From: Branchinecta lynchi
Lineage: Eukaryota; Arthropoda; Branchiopoda; Anostraca; Branchinectidae
Length of the DNA: 64,000 nt
NCBI GenBank assembly: GCA_023053575.1
Contig: JAKZAP010000013.1
Coordinates: forward strand, 1,560,001-1,624,000
Direction of reading: 5' to 3'
The position numbers and the translations under genes were made by a program. Numbering within the stretch: the stretch's first letter is position 1; each line of letters starts with the position of its first letter. Under the pieces are notes generated by a model that saw only the letters and a list, made by a program, of their open reading frames with translations, was not told the DNA's origin and did not search any database. Below are positions 20,756 through 32,607 of this stretch, piece after piece.

Positions 20756-21430
20756 GACCAAATGGCTGTGTTTCGACGGCGCCGGGATTCTTAATTTCCT
20801 TCCATGAGCATAATGAATGTGGATCGTCATTAACTAATTGCCGAAATAATGTCTGTGGAATACAAGTAGATATTAAGTTCATCCTTGCGAATATTTCTAT
20901 GTCTCTTCTCATTTGTATTTCTGTTCTTGCTCGAAATGGGCTGCTTGTAGCACAAGAATGTAAAAAGAATCTGAAATCTTGACCAGGATTGAGGATTATC
21001 CGCAAGAAGGATAGATTTTTGTCAAGTAAAAGTTGAAGATTGGATTATGCCTTGTATGTCCAGGTTTTGATGAACTTCCGTAGTTATTGCGATTACGTCC
21101 CTGCGTCTATGTTGTGGTTCCGGAATAGCTTGGTACACGATTGCCTTAAGCAAGCCAATAGGTCAACATCCGGAATTCAAATAACCTCATTTTCTTCAAG
21201 CGAGCAGCGAAAGGTCATTACAGGAAAATTGTTTAGTGTTATCCTCCTTTAGACCCCCCCCCCGCCGTTTTTATTTTCTTTTGTTTTCTTCCTTTCTCGT
21301 TCCTTCTTTCCCTTATTTTTTCTCTCCTTTTATTTAAAGTTGAAACATAGGTTATTTTTTTTCCTCTCCTCCCTTTTTCTTTAAATAGAATATTCAGTTA
21401 GTTGATTCTGTTTGGTCTTTAATTAATATC
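20756..21430. other. No gene or clear repeat seen
   Basis: Non-coding, pyrimidine-rich from about 21255 to 21390. No supported feature. Confidence 0.4.
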
Positions 21431-21543
21431 GGTTATTTCCCTGCCCTAGTCAAGCACTACATTTGTGCTTTCCTGACAGGAGTGTAAATTGTGTATTTTT
21501 TTGTCTTTAAACATAGTCCAATGAAACTGAAACTGAAACTGAA
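21431..21543 (+). repeat. LINE 3' end with (TGAAAC)n tail
   Basis: Ends with three copies of a 6-bp repeat in 'atgaaactgaaactgaaact', preceded by 'ggagtgtaaattgtgtattt', a typical CR1/L2-type 3' end. No coding part. Confidence 0.55.
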
Positions 21544-21699
21544 CAGTCACTTAACAACAGTTTCTACAAACTAAGATATGGGCTGAAGTCTTCTCTTGCT
21601 TGTTCTTTGACCCGAATGGAACCAAGTCATACCCTTTTTAAAGAGTATGGGCTCAAATATTTTTCTGTCGCTGGTCATACGTGAGAGAAAAATGGAGTA

Positions 21700-23510
21700 G
21701 TTCCCAAACTTTTAAAACACGATAGTTGCACAAATACTGCACTGCAGTCCAATTATTTTCTCCTATCTATGCAGTAAGTTGTGAAGCAAAAGGTCCCCTC
21801 CCTCTATCTGGCTTAAAGTCAAAACAGTGGCAGTTGATACCCAGTACAAAATATTTTCAAGTGACAATTACTCTGTCAGCGTAAATACTAGTTGAATTGG
21901 TTCTCCCAGCGTTGTTCGAAAAAAAACCTTGTTCGAAAAAAGGGTTCTATTCCCTCTATCTTGCTTAAAATAAAGCGGACGCTGTCAGTTCATACCCACG
22001 AAAACAAATTTTCACGTGACAATTACTTTGGTACAGTAAACACTAATCGAACCATTTCTGCCGTTGCAATAAGTTCAGAAACAAGCGTCTTCTGTTTTGC
22101 CTGAAATAACAAGACCAAAGGTTTCGATGGGATCCCAAAATTTAATATTTGGTACAGACAAATATACAGACGGTCTTGTAGAAATCCGATCTTCGCCAGA
22201 CCCCGTAACATTTTTACTATTAAAATTAAGAAAAAGATTAGGGCCAATGGCTAATCATCTGAGAAAACTAATTTTAGATATGGATTCAGCTTGTGTGTTT
22301 ACCCCTATATGTCTCATCTACTTTGACGAAATTGACAAAAACTTCCTGCCTAACTTCTTCCGAATTTCCGGTTTTGCCCGGATTCCGGGCAAACTACATG
22401 TCCGGCAAAAAACTTAAGCTCAAAACGAATTCAGCAGGACTCCTTCCCCTATATCGAAACTTTGATCAACTTCAGATAAGACTTTTACTTTTAACAAATT
22501 TCCCAGTTTTGGCCGGATTTCGGGCGAACTATTTATCCGGCGAGAAAATAATTTTCATATACGGATTCAACATGACCCTTACCACTAGTTGGAACCTCTA
22601 ATCAACTTCAGACAAATATTTTAAAATTTTCTGATTTCGGCCGGATCCTGGCGAACTATATGTCCGGGAAGAAAATAATTGTCATGTACGGATTCAGCAT
22701 CTTTTCTTACACCTTAATCCAACATCTAGTTGGCTTCAAGTAAAACTTTTACTTTAAATAATCTTTCTGGTTTCAGCCGGATTCCGGGCGAACTATTTGT
22801 CCAGCAAAAAATATTAGTATGTACGGCGTTCAGCATGTATAAACCGACAATCCCTAAATCGACAGTATCATTAGCTGTTAAAAATAGTTTGTTCGCCCCT
22901 TAATTTGAACCCCTACCCCTAAATGTAGGCGAGCCTATCTACGAACTCGACCTGTCCCTTGACCCAAAGAATGCTCACACCAAGTTTCCTTAAAATAGCT
23001 CAGTCCCTTCGTGAGTTATCGTGCTTACGGACTGACGGACAACTTTTAGAAAGTCATGGGTATCCAGTATCCCTACACTTACGTTTTACGATCTCAAAAA
23101 TAAAAGCAGACGCAAGCAGTATATACCCACTAAAACATATTTTCAAGTGACAGATAAGGGATACAATTACTCTAGTAGCGTAAATACTGTATTTTAATCG
23201 AACTATTTCTCCCATCGTTGCAAAAATTCTGAAACAAGGGTTCCCTTTCGTCTGTCTCACCGAAAGTAAAAATAAAAGCGGACACAAGAAGTGTATAGGC
23301 CTACCCACTAAAACGTAGCATTTTCAAGTTACACATACAATGACTCTAGTAGGGTAAATACTGCAGTGTAGTCGAACGATTTCTCCAATTGTTGCATTAA
23401 GTTCTCAGACAAAAGGTCGCCTCCCTCTTTCTCACCGAAAAGAAAATAAAAGCGGTCGCAAGCTGTTTTATTTCCACAAAAACAAGTTTTTTTTTTAGTG
23501 GCGAATTGGG
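21700..23510 (+). repeat. Minisatellite array (~165-bp units), split by a family D element
   Basis: Degenerate units contain 'caagtgacaattactctgt', 'cagcgtaaatactagttga', 'ttctcccagcgttg' and 'aataaagcgg'. Units occur before 22108 and again after 23098 (to about 23490). The interruption is a family D element whose edges abut 'cctgaaa' and 'ataaaagc' of the unit. Confidence 0.65.
22109..23098 (+). mobile_element. Family D element inside the minisatellite
   Basis: Starts AACAAGACCAAAGGTTTCGA, ends 'cacttacgttttacgatctc'. The interior has about four ~155-170 bp repeats with 'ggattccgggcgaactattt', 'gtccgg', 'gattcagcatg' and 'cccta', followed by the family's 3' unique part (gaactcgacctgtcccttga). 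Confidence 0.75.
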
Positions 23511-23939
23511 GATATAAACAAGAATGATGGCCTATTTTCATCCATATTTCCAGACCTTGGACTTGGATTGCCCGAGGACCCGAACGCATCGCTGAACCTA
23601 CGTCTCCTGATCCCCTAATGATGCTGTAAGGTTGCATCTATCCGGATTTGAGGCCCATCATGGGAATAATGAACTTTCCCCTTGTCTGGGATAACCCTCC
23701 TGTTTTCGCCGTTATGTTTTACACGTCTCCTTGGTAACCCGTTGGTCAGTCAGGGGCCGTGCCGTTTGAAAAGAAACTTTTTGCTCGACACGAGTCCGTA
23801 TGTGTAAACCGAGAAGGTCTAGTCATAACGAGAAAAGGGGAGTAGGAACAGAAGGAGATTTTAGGTGGGGTTCCTCCGAGGGAAAATTCAAAATAACAGT
23901 CCCGCATTTTTAGTTTCCTTGGGACCAGGGGGACCGAAT
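23511..23939. other. No gene seen
   Basis: No open frame, RNA gene or repeat recognised. Confidence 0.4.
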
Positions 23940-24209
23940 GTTGTCGGTAAAAAATGGCCGAGTTGGCACGAAGAACCGCGATTTTTCGTAAAACAGTCGA
24001 TTATTTTTAAAAACAGTCGGTTTCTTGTAAAGATTTTGTCTTCAAAATAGTAGTTTTTCTTAAACTCAGCCGATTTTTCGTCAACACAGTCGTTTTTTCT
24101 CAGTAATAGTCGTTATTATCTACCAAAACGGTCGGTAAAAATTACCAGCCAGTCAGTAAATACCCCCCCCCCCCCCCCCCGAAAAAAAATGGCTAGTAAC
24201 GCCTCTGCT
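23940..24209 (+). mobile_element. Family B MITE, left end missing
   Basis: Has 'aacagtcgattatttttaaa', 'cagtcagtaaatacccc', a long C run and the right end 'ggctagtaacgcctctg'. The left TIR is not recognisable. Confidence 0.65.
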
Positions 24210-24225
24210 TGAGTTTCTAGAGAGG

Positions 24226-24380
24226 GGAAACCCACTCCCCGGCACTTGCTGTACTCCGTTAACCGGCACCGGCTGGCACTGACCGAAATCAGTGGCGCCG
24301 GCACCGCTGCCGTAATAAATTAGGTGACATCACCGGGTACTTGCTGTACAGTAAAATCGAGACTGGGTAACCCTTCGGTT
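24226..24380. repeat. Small repeat with CCCACTCCC-type inverted ends
   Basis: 'aacccactccccggcacttg' at the left, 'gagactgggtaac' at the right, and inner 'accggcaccggctggcactg'. Related copies lie at 47951-48140 and 51641-51713. Confidence 0.5.
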
Positions 24381-24445
24381 TATACATGTATCGCTACAAA
24401 AGTTATATTTCTACAAAATGCACCCAGCTCTGATGAGTGTAAGAT

Positions 24446-24600
24446 TTCAGTTCAGATTATTTATTAACACAAAACATAACATAATTCCTGGAGCAAACTG
24501 CATGTCCGCCTAAAAAAAAGGAACTCATTCAATAACACTTCTTTTTAGAAGAAATTGTAAAAAGAAATATTATTGTTTAAATATATATACAAATACCAAC
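24446..24600 (-). repeat. Probable LINE 3' end (minus strand)
   Basis: 'ttcagttcagattatttatt' resembles the reversed short-repeat tail of LINE-1 followed by A-rich sequence. No coding part. Confidence 0.4.
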
Positions 24601-25372
24601 TCTCAACTACTATCACTTGATGACTCTTTCAGCTGGTTGTTGCATTCCTAAGGCACAGTTCCATAGCGCTACTCTGCATGTCTTATTAAAAACGCCCCTC
24701 TTGAAGTATGCCTTATACAAGCCCCCCCCCCCACAGGATACGGCTAGGAAATGTTAATGTGTGAAAGAGCGATGTTAAGAAGCTCACAAATTCGGTGACT
24801 AAATCATATTTTGACCCAAACATCTTTTTCTAGGGATTAAGTGACTGCCTAGGTCAGTGTACCAGATGTTGTTCCTGTTTGTTTGTTGCCTTTTCTTTGC
24901 TACGTTTATTACACCACTGTGTAAAAAGGATGGTTAAAAATGTTAATTTTTCTTCTTATTATTATAATAGAACATAGGTATTCATTGGACTTAGAGTGCC
25001 TGCACAATGCTTAATGGTGAAGGTCTACCATCTTTCTCTGAAGTCCGCTTCCTTTTTTTCTCTCCAGAAAAGGATTGTGGAGTCCTGGAGGTTCGAACCC
25101 TCTACTGAGTGTTCTCTTCGACTCTCATAGCAGCTATCTCCTCTGATTTGGCTGAAATGGAAGGAGTTGTTGTTTTGTGGGTTCGACCCAACTTAGTGCT
25201 AAAAGTGTTATAGTTTAATTTGTTTTCATGTCGGCCAGTGTTACATGAATAAATATGCGAAATATCTTAACTAAACTGTTTTTTATGAATAATAAATGTA
25301 TAATTTGTTTTCGCTTTTTTAAACAGGGTCATCCCGATTTTTAAACAGGGTCATCCCGATTTTATAATTGTA
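24601..25372. other. No gene seen; two tRNA B-box-like words
   Basis: 'ggttcgaaccc' (25088) and 'gggttcgaccc' (25179) resemble tRNA T-arm boxes, but no A box or cloverleaf was found around them. A 22-bp direct repeat 'aaacagggtcatcccgattt' lies at 25322-25362. Confidence 0.4.
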
Positions 25373-25384
25373 GTATATTTAGTA

Positions 25385-25612
25385 AAATATTCTTTGAGCC
25401 CAAGCTGACTTTGAAACATTTATTCAAACAATATTTACAACGGATACGTCAGCTACGATTCTTCATCAGCGATATTTCGTCACAGGTTTGTTTCCTTCCC
25501 CGACGTTGACCCAGAGGATTGACAGCTTGACGAGGACCCTTGCCAAGAAGGGCCGAAATATCGCTGATGAAGAATCGTAGCTGACGTATCCGTTGTAAAC
25601 ATTGTTTGAATA
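25385..25612 (+). mobile_element. Family E snapback insertion with 11-bp target duplication
   Basis: Flanked by perfect TATATTTAGTA (25374-25384 and 25613-25623). The left part is a minus-strand family E end (AAATATTCTTTGAGCCCAAG...) that breaks off inside its ribozyme at 'gatatttcg'. The right part is a plus-strand unit with hammerhead motif 25517-25576. In that motif the first core base is changed (UUGACGA), while stem I (CAGC/GCUG and GAUU/AAUC) and stem II are kept. Confidence 0.75.
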
Positions 25613-25623
25613 TATATTTAGTA

Positions 25624-26224
25624 TTTAGTTCATTTGAAGTAATTTTTCCTTTTCATTCGAATTGCCGGATGATTACGAATTCAGTAATTAGTTGTTTTGG
25701 ATAGGTTTTAATTGTTTTGTTCTGTTTATAATTTTTTGCATATTGTAGCTACTCCTAGTTTCAGAGGGAAATACATAATTATAGTAATAATGAGTTTCTT
25801 CTCCTTTTCTTTGACGGGTCAGAAATTCAATTATCATTATTATTAATAATTTGCGCTGGCTCCCTTACGCCCGAATAAAATCGGATGCTATTTAACTATG
25901 CGTAGTAACCGTCTGGGATCTCAAAAAGCCTCTTTTGTCTGATGAATACATTGTACAATCCCTGTTCAGCTTCAGTGAACCGAATGCATTTTCCGGGGCA
26001 ATTTCACTTACGTTGTCTTGGCTTCGAGTGGATATGAAGGACAACCCCTCGATACCCGCAGTTTGTTGGGTTGGAAACTTGAGTGCTACCGAACCCGATG
26101 CGGAAGCTCGTTGAGATGTTTCCCATGATAGCTTGATCGCACCGCGAGAGTTCTGTGACGAGCTACATTAGCCAGTTCGAGATTTCAACAGTTTCCCGAA
26201 AGACAGTAATGGTCCGACTACACC
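25624..26224. other. No gene or clear repeat seen
   Basis: No supported feature. Confidence 0.4.
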
Positions 26225-26378
26225 CGACTATGCAATACGTCAGCTAAATCCTATTGCTATGTTCCGGCCCTGCTTGGCAAGGGTCCTCTTCAGGCAAGGG
26301 TCCTTGCCAAGAAAGGCCTGAAATATACCTCTAATAACATGTAGCTGACGTATCCGTTTTGCACTGTCAAAGATTATT
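26225..26378. repeat. Family E inverted pair, GAGC subfamily, degenerate
   Basis: A minus-strand unit ('acgtcagctaaatcctattg...gcaagggtcctcttcagg') runs head-to-head into a plus-strand unit ('gggtccttgccaagaaagg...agctgacgtatccgttttgc'), with the ribozyme core collapsed at the join. Confidence 0.6.
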
Positions 26379-26470
26379 CGCAGTCAGCTTGGGCTGAAGG
26401 AATATTTGGAATCGATCATCGCGACATGCTTCGTTTTCTTCGATGTTTTTTTTACAGTTCTTGTCCTCAG

Positions 26471-26637
26471 ACCCATACCCAGGAATTTATCACTTGGGGG
26501 GGGGGGAGGGGGGGGGGGGTCTCCCTGCGGGTCGAACCTAACCCGTACCTAACAGCAAAGGAAGAGAAGGGTTAAATCCTATAAACAGTGTTTAATGTTT
26601 AGGGGGGAACCCCTAACCCCCCTCGATACGGCTTTGC
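26471..26637 (+). mobile_element. Diverged family A relative
   Basis: 'acccataccc' then 'aggaatttatcacttggggg', two G runs, 'cgaacctaacccgtacctaa' and the right end 'cctcgatacggctttg'. Resembles the copy at 18042. Confidence 0.55.
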
Positions 26638-26639
26638 TT

Positions 26640-27480
26640 GACCTACACAATTTTAAATAGGGCCTAACGACCGCCCACGAACTGATCTGGGCCAGGCCTC
26701 TTGCGTCGGTATGGCATGGTGAATTAGTTTATGATGAATTATGTGATACTACATCTTAAGGCGTGAATTATGTGTGTAATGAATTATGTGTCTAAGGCCA
26801 ATTTTTGTGACAGGTTAGCCCTCAGATAATAAGCCCTTTTTACAATTAATCTTTCCATTTTCATTTGAGTTTTTGATTATCTTGTATCTAAAAGACACGT
26901 CGCGAATAGAGTCCCAAGTTGCCACCTGCCAGAAATAACCACAAAAGTTCCAGATAAGCCTTGAACGCGCAGCTGACAATTAACACCTTTCGGTTTAGTC
27001 TCGGGCACACGTCCTATTTATCTCAAGCTTGCCTTGCTTAGACCACGGCTTTCCGGGACAAAGAAGCAGTTCCCCACTTGGAACTCCCCACTCCACCTCC
27101 TGCAGGCCAACGTCACCCCATGGACGCCCGCACCTCCTGGTCGACGCCATTTTGCCCGAACTCTTTGGAGAACAGCTGCATTCGCAATGTTAGAGTCGAG
27201 GTGACAGTGCCGTAATCTGTGTGAAGGTGTTACCTGATTGGAAATCAACTAATTATGTGGTGCGACATCTTGGGACGTGAATTTTGTTGCATGAAACTGT
27301 GAAAAAACTGAGGCAAGCCATTGGAATATTTGCGGTGAAGATAGAAATCAGCAATCGCTTGAAAACCAAGACGGAACAACTGCTGTTCGCTCACGATCTT
27401 GTTGGTTGAAGCTTATGAAGTGACTGTGTTTAGCGTGAAGTTTTGGATATTTCTTTCGTAAACCCGGTACAGTACTGTGA
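26640..27480 (+). promoter_or_regulatory. Candidate promoter and 5' leader region of onecut
   Basis: No repeat family was recognised here, in contrast to its surroundings, and the part from about 27000 is less AT-rich. An in-frame TGA sits directly before the start codon (27478-27480). Where transcription starts, and whether a further 5' exon exists, cannot be told from the sequence. No TATA box is convincing. The call rests on position only. Confidence 0.3.
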
Positions 27481-29203
27481 ATGTATGACAGGATAATTAA
27501 CTCTGGCGCAAAACTGGAGTCAAACACAGAGTATGTCACAGGCGCCCCCATTGGAGTACTCCGAGGGGGCGCTCAGGGTTGGACCCTAATTTATTCTGAT
27601 GTGAAGCTAGAACATTCGGAGGAAGTGAAACCCTTGGTGACCAGTGTTCCTTATTCCCCCGATCCTCGCATGTACGCCAGCGCTCCCTCAGAAGAAGACG
27701 ACGAACAGGAACAGGATCAACGATATATCTTACGTGACTCATCCGACGCTCGAAGCTCCATGAGGCACGACCTATCGTTCGCTGTTACTGTTTCTAACGG
27801 TTTGCCCCCTTCTCCGGCAGATGGTTCCCGAGTCCTGAGGGCGGAGAGTCCTTCGGCGCGCGGTTTTTTAGTCGTCTCAGGTGACTACGCCACAATTTCC
27901 AGGGAACAAGAAATTAGTGACAATGAATTCCATCAGTCAGTTACGGCCGAAGATTTAAGGGTGCAAGAACATCGGGTCCATTCACCTGATGATACTCTTG
28001 ATGAGCGGTACTCTGGGACTTACAGAAATCATTTCGATCACGACGACGAAGATTTGGATCCCCAAGACCTCAGTTTGCAAAGGGACTTGGACAGTGACGT
28101 GAAGCAAAGTACAACTCCCACTGAGGAACTTGAGCATCACCAATCGGTTCTGGACAATATAAGGCTTCATAGCACCGGAAATATAGAGGAGCCCTTGTCA
28201 GTGAATGTACAACACGAGTGTGATGAAGAGTCCCCTCTCGGCTCCGATTCCGGTTTGCTAAGTCCTAGTGAGTTATCTCCATCAAGAAGCCTTGCAATGT
28301 TGGACGCGTCGGATTACAGGCTCCACGAATCAAATTACCAGACTTTGCATAGTTTGAATGGACGATTATCCCCACAGGGGTACGGTGGCTATGCAGCACT
28401 AACACCATTACAGCCATTACCTCCCATATCTACAGTGTCGGACAAATTCTCTTACGGACAGCCACACCATATTCAAATTCATCATGGTCAACAACAACAT
28501 ACGGCAGTGTCAGCTTCATTCACAGTAATGCAAAATGGTAGCATAGGGTTGACGATGCACTCCCCGTACGGGTATGAAAAAATGCCACCCTCACCCCCTC
28601 CTCACTACAGCCATTCTAGTCTTGGCATGGGTTTGATGCAGCAAAACTCACCCATGTCGCCCTCAGCTTATAGTCATAGTGGTATGCATTCACCAAAGTC
28701 GTTATCCCCTACGGGGTACGACTATACAATACGAGGGTCGACGACGGGTTGCTTGGACCAGCCTCCTAGTCCTGCCCCACTTAGTCCCCACTCTAATTCT
28801 TTAAACTCGCCACCACATGGCCTGATGTCATCGTATAGCATGAACGCAGCTCTGAACTCTACACTGCAGAATATCAATGGACTAGCTCCCTTAAGTCCGA
28901 ATGGGGTTGTTGTATCCCCCCACACAGTATCGCCTCCTCTTGGATCATCAGTACAACAAAACCAGCTTACTCGTGACCTGCTACCTGGCTCATCCCCATC
29001 CCCTTCGCCCAGTGTTTTAACCCGGGACGCGATGATCAACTCGATGTCTAACATCCACCAAAATCTTGGCCAGTCTCAACACATAATTAGTCAGAATCAG
29101 GTGCAATATTCAAACGGCAATGTCGGCGTAGTTGTCGCAAGCAAGTCGGCGCCAATGACCGTCGTCACCGGGCAAGGAAGCAATAGCGGATCTTCGTCTT
29201 GCG
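27481..29203 (+). CDS. onecut: Onecut/HNF6-family transcription factor, first coding exon
   Basis: Encodes residues 1-574 plus one base of the next codon of a nuclear CUT-homeodomain transcription factor. Family marks: S-L-A-M-L-D..DYR at 270-280 (aligns with the conserved DGGDYR region of vertebrate Onecut), LTPLQPLPPISTVSDKF at 307-323, and SASFTVM at 344-350. The rest is low-complexity: an acidic stretch near 70-80, a His/Gln patch at 328-340, and a Ser/Pro-rich region at about 365-520 that probably acts in activation. ATG 27481 is preceded directly by an in-frame stop, so it is the first possible start unless an upstream exon splices in. The exon ends G|GTGAGT at 29203/29204, phase 1. The frame stays open 53 bases into the intron, but that part is intronic and partly transposon. 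Onecut proteins control liver, pancreas and neural fates in animals studied; the role here is unknown. Confidence 0.95.
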
Positions 29204-29218
29204 GTGAGTTTTCTACAA

Positions 29219-29973
29219 CACTGGTTCCCAACCTTTCCCGTACCGCGGACCCCTAATCAAAGGTTCGAAAAGGCTGCGTACCCCCTTTTCCAGACAGTGA
29301 AATGACGATATCTATCATCATAAATGATAAAGCATACATGTGTAGAAATATATGGAACAACGACACTTCTCAAATCTCAACTCAAAATTTTGTCAAATCT
29401 CGGTTCAATGTCATCAACGGCAATAGTTTTTACAGTCAGCCTGTTTCTGTGTTTGGTTTCTGTGTTCTCCATGCTTTCATCAAGCTGCATCGCAAACATC
29501 TTTGTAGCTTGATACGCAACCCGAATGGCAATATCACTTGCAATGTCTTCGATTGTTTTTTAAACAATATTGTTTGACTCAGGAACAGACTTTACTGCAG
29601 TGGGCTAGCTTGTTTTGGAATCAACATTATTTCATTGGCTTTCACTAGGGCTTATAATCAGAGGCGTCACTCAGGGGTTGGCAACACCCCTCCCCCTGAA
29701 AGTGGTCGGCCAGATCGGCACAAGGTGAAGCTATTTTTCGTAAAAACAGTCGGTAAAAATGACCAGCCTGCAGTCAGTAAAAATACCTTGCCCCCCAAAA
29801 AACATTTTAGTTACTGATGCCTCTGCGGGTAATATTAGGCTTTTGGCAATCAAAAAGGAGTGAGGCTATATTTTAAAGCTACAGACTAAACCGATTTTGG
29901 TACCTTCGCGTACCCCTTGCAAAGGTCTCGGCGTACCCCTTAGGATACGCGTACCACCGGTTGGGAACCACTG
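29219..29973. mobile_element. hAT-like element 16 bp after the exon 1 splice donor
   Basis: Runs from CACTGGTTCCCAACC to GGTTGGGAACCACTG and is flanked by TTCTACAA and CTCTACAA (7 of 8). It contains 'cgtacccc' repeats near both ends and no transposase. A family B MITE is nested in it. It lies in intron 1 on the 3' side of the donor and leaves the donor consensus intact. Confidence 0.8.
29659..29825 (+). mobile_element. Family B MITE nested in the hAT-like element
   Basis: Runs from CAGAGGCGTCACTCAGGGG to TGATGCCTCTG, with inner 'aaaaacagtcggtaaaaatg'. The 8-bp flanks match at 5 of 8 positions. Confidence 0.7.
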
Positions 29974-29981
29974 CTCTACAA

Positions 29982-30654
29982 CATTAACCTTGTCCATACT
30001 CTATTATTCCATCTTAGAAATCATAACATTCAAAATTCAACAAAATTTGACGAAGTATACAAAATGAAGTGTCTGGGAATCTTGAAAACCTTTCTTCACT
30101 ATTTAGTGGTGTTAAACAGATTAGTGAGCAGAACTGTGGTTGATCCGACGACGTGATCGCAAGTTCAAATTTTCAGCATACTCCTGAAGAGGATCCGTGC
30201 GGAGAACGACCAAAATGCTGATTAACGCGTTTAGCGCCACAAGACATGATTCGCAGTGTACCATCCATTTCGTGCTATTTGTTTTCTGTCTTCAAGATTA
30301 TTTGAATCGGGTTCTTCGTGTTGTCTTGTGTCTTCATACGTGTCGAACAGTTAAACTGTTACGTGCCCAAATGGTATAAAACATAAATAAGCGTCTTATA
30401 ACATAATGAAGAAGTATGATATAAATAATTATATTTATACATTACTCTTCAGTTTTGAAGGATTCAAATAAATAAAAACAATAATAATAATTTATTTGTA
30501 ACCAAAAATCGTACAAGGTGAAAATAGTGGAGCACAAAAGTAAAATAACGTATCAAACTAGAGACATCAAAAGATTCCTATAGGTCATTAAAGCTCCGAT
30601 TAACCCTTGAATGAACTTACTCTGATATCCGGCTGGATTGAAACAATGGCTAAA
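29982..30654. other. Intron 1: no gene seen; possible LINE tail near 30475
   Basis: 'caataataataatttatttg' followed by 'taaccaaaaatcgtacaagg' may be the reversed tail of a LINE. Nothing else is recognisable. Confidence 0.35.
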
Positions 30655-30725
30655 ACTAAAAGTCAGCTACGATGTTTGACAGCGATATGCCCTTTCGGCA
30701 ACGGTCCTCGTCAGGCTATTGGTGG
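30655..30725 (-). repeat. Family E fragment
   Basis: 'gtcagctacgatg', 'gacagcgatatgccctttcg' and 'ggtcctcgtcaggct' are the minus-strand unit with the ribozyme partly deleted. Confidence 0.55.
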
Positions 30726-30974
30726 ACTCGAAGAAACAAACATGCACTTTTCTTAGTATTTTAGCTTTAACATAGAGACGGTGGGTCGTCAAACATTCAT
30801 CCACCATTTGAGGAAACTCGTTTCTTTCTCACAAACTGGTTTCGTGCAGCAAATTCGTTTTAGATTTCACTCCGGTTCATAGGCACACCGAAGTCTGATG
30901 AGAAACAAGAGAGTAAACATTCCTTCAGGCTAAGCCGACTGCGAATTATGTTTGTTTCCACAAGTCGTCTTTCG

Positions 30975-31078
30975 TACTTGAGCGGCTTTGAGCCTGAAAA
31001 GACCCTTGCCAAGAAGGGCCGAAATATAGCTCTAATAAAAATTTAGCTGACGTATCCGTTTTGCACTGTCAAACCAGT
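30975..31078 (+). repeat. Family E hammerhead-type repeat, GAGC subfamily
   Basis: Reads GAGC (30990-30993), CTGAAAA (30994-31000; the usual CTGAAGA with G changed to A, which should kill catalysis), CCCTT...AAGGG, GAAA (31021-31024), TATA, GCTC (31029-31032). GAGC/GCTC pair as stem I. Ends 'tccgttttgcactgtcaaa'. Confidence 0.6.
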
Positions 31079-31080
31079 AG

Positions 31081-31980
31081 TGTTTACTTCTTAGGATTAG
31101 TAGACGTCGGGTACTTAAGTTTCACTATTCGAAGTATTGTAAAGATTCTGAAGGGTTTTGGAAGTATGAAACAATCAGTTTTCCTGCTACTTGTGCTTTA
31201 AGAAGCGAACTAACAGTAATTTTGAAAGAGTTAAATTCAGAAGCATTCTTGCATTTACCGAGTGGATATTCACTCCCCAAACCCATGTACGTCTGGTGCC
31301 GTTGCCGAATGGGTGTCCATTCTGAGTACACCGGGTGCTGGAGAATGAGTATTCCCCTCGGCATCAGTGTCTGTATAATACCCGGGCCACATTCAGTCGC
31401 ATCTGTACGTAATTTCGTTCTGTAGTTTGGTTATTACCCACTCTTTACCTAAATTCACTTTCGGTTTTTGAGACAACGAAGTGTGGACGTGATTTAATCT
31501 ATGGGATTTAATGGCATGATTTAATGGCATGGGTCGAAACTAGACTAGCTGAATTTTCCCCAAAGTGATCTGATTGGCCAGTACTCTCAGTAGTTAAAGT
31601 CTTTGATTCATGTGGGCCGAGAAGGTGGGAGACACCATCATTTTTCGATGGGTCGGATTTTTACGAACACACTGTTACCTTTGTTTTCCCCAAAATCCTC
31701 ACGGTAGCCAACGTTATCCACAAATTACTTGAACACAATTCACTCCTGAACGCCAATTCGCCATTGCTAATTAACTATTCATTGATCTCCTGTCGCTGGT
31801 CAAAAGATTACTAGAACCTTCGAGAAGGTCGAGTGGCGTGTAAGAGGATAAAACAGCTAAGTATATCACCCTGTGGACGTTTCGAGAAGAAGTCATCGGC
31901 CAGTTTGACATTTTTCGGTCTCGGAAGCTGAATTTAATTTAGCTCAATTGCAGAATCTTCAAGAAATCACTATAACGAAT
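31081..31980. other. Intron 1: no gene or clear repeat seen
   Basis: No open frame with a recognisable domain and no repeat copy. Confidence 0.4.
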
Positions 31981-31987
31981 ATAGTAT

Positions 31988-32248
31988 AATTGTACCGTGT
32001 TCTTCAAAACTGTGCTAACGACATTTCCATCATTTTTGGGCCCAGTTTTGTGCATGTCATCTGCATGAAGAAAGTAGGAACTCAGAAAGTTAAAACTAAT
32101 CTACCTGTTAGATGGTGCTCATGTCGTCATCTAACACTTAGCACAATTTAACAGAATACCAAATCAGCTATACTCTTTCCAATGGTATATTTAACTCAGT
32201 TTTCAAAAAGTTTCCAGTTAGCACAGTTTTGAAGAACATGGTACAATT
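31988..32248. mobile_element. TIR element of 261 bp
   Basis: Left end AATTGTACCGTGTTCTTCAA and right end ATGGTACAATT with 'agcacagttttgaagaac' are inverted copies of about 35 bp. No coding content. It lies 360 bp before the CUT exon. Confidence 0.65.
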
Positions 32249-32607
32249 TACGGCGTTTGTTTATTGTGATCTAGTTTACATCCTTAATTCTTTGGACTTA
32301 CTGGAATTAACAAGAAAAATCAGAAAACAATACTTGAAGAAATCAATAACGCAAATAAGTTTAATTTTTCTACACATTTTCCACATGCCTGCTACAATAT
32401 AAACATTTTATTAGATCCAAAGTCAAACTATGACTCCATCCTCTTCATATCGGGCGCTTCCGACCCGCACCGCTAGATGACCCAGCGGTCGGATCGAGTC
32501 GTGGCTTCATCTTGGGTTGGGGGGTTCTAAACGATCAACTTGGGACCGATACTAGCTGGTTCTGACCTATTTTCCGCGCATATCCACCAACTTATTTAAT
32601 TCATCAG

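Noticed and set aside
25075..25195. tRNA or tRNA-derived SINE suggested by 'ggttcgaaccc' and 'gggttcgaccc'
   Set aside because: No A box at the right distance, no anticodon or acceptor stem pairing, and the two words sit in unlike contexts.
29204..29256. C-terminal 17 codons of the long open frame as part of the Onecut protein
   Set aside because: They follow a strong donor (G|GTGAGT) that joins in phase to the CUT exon, and most of the segment is the end of a hAT-like element.
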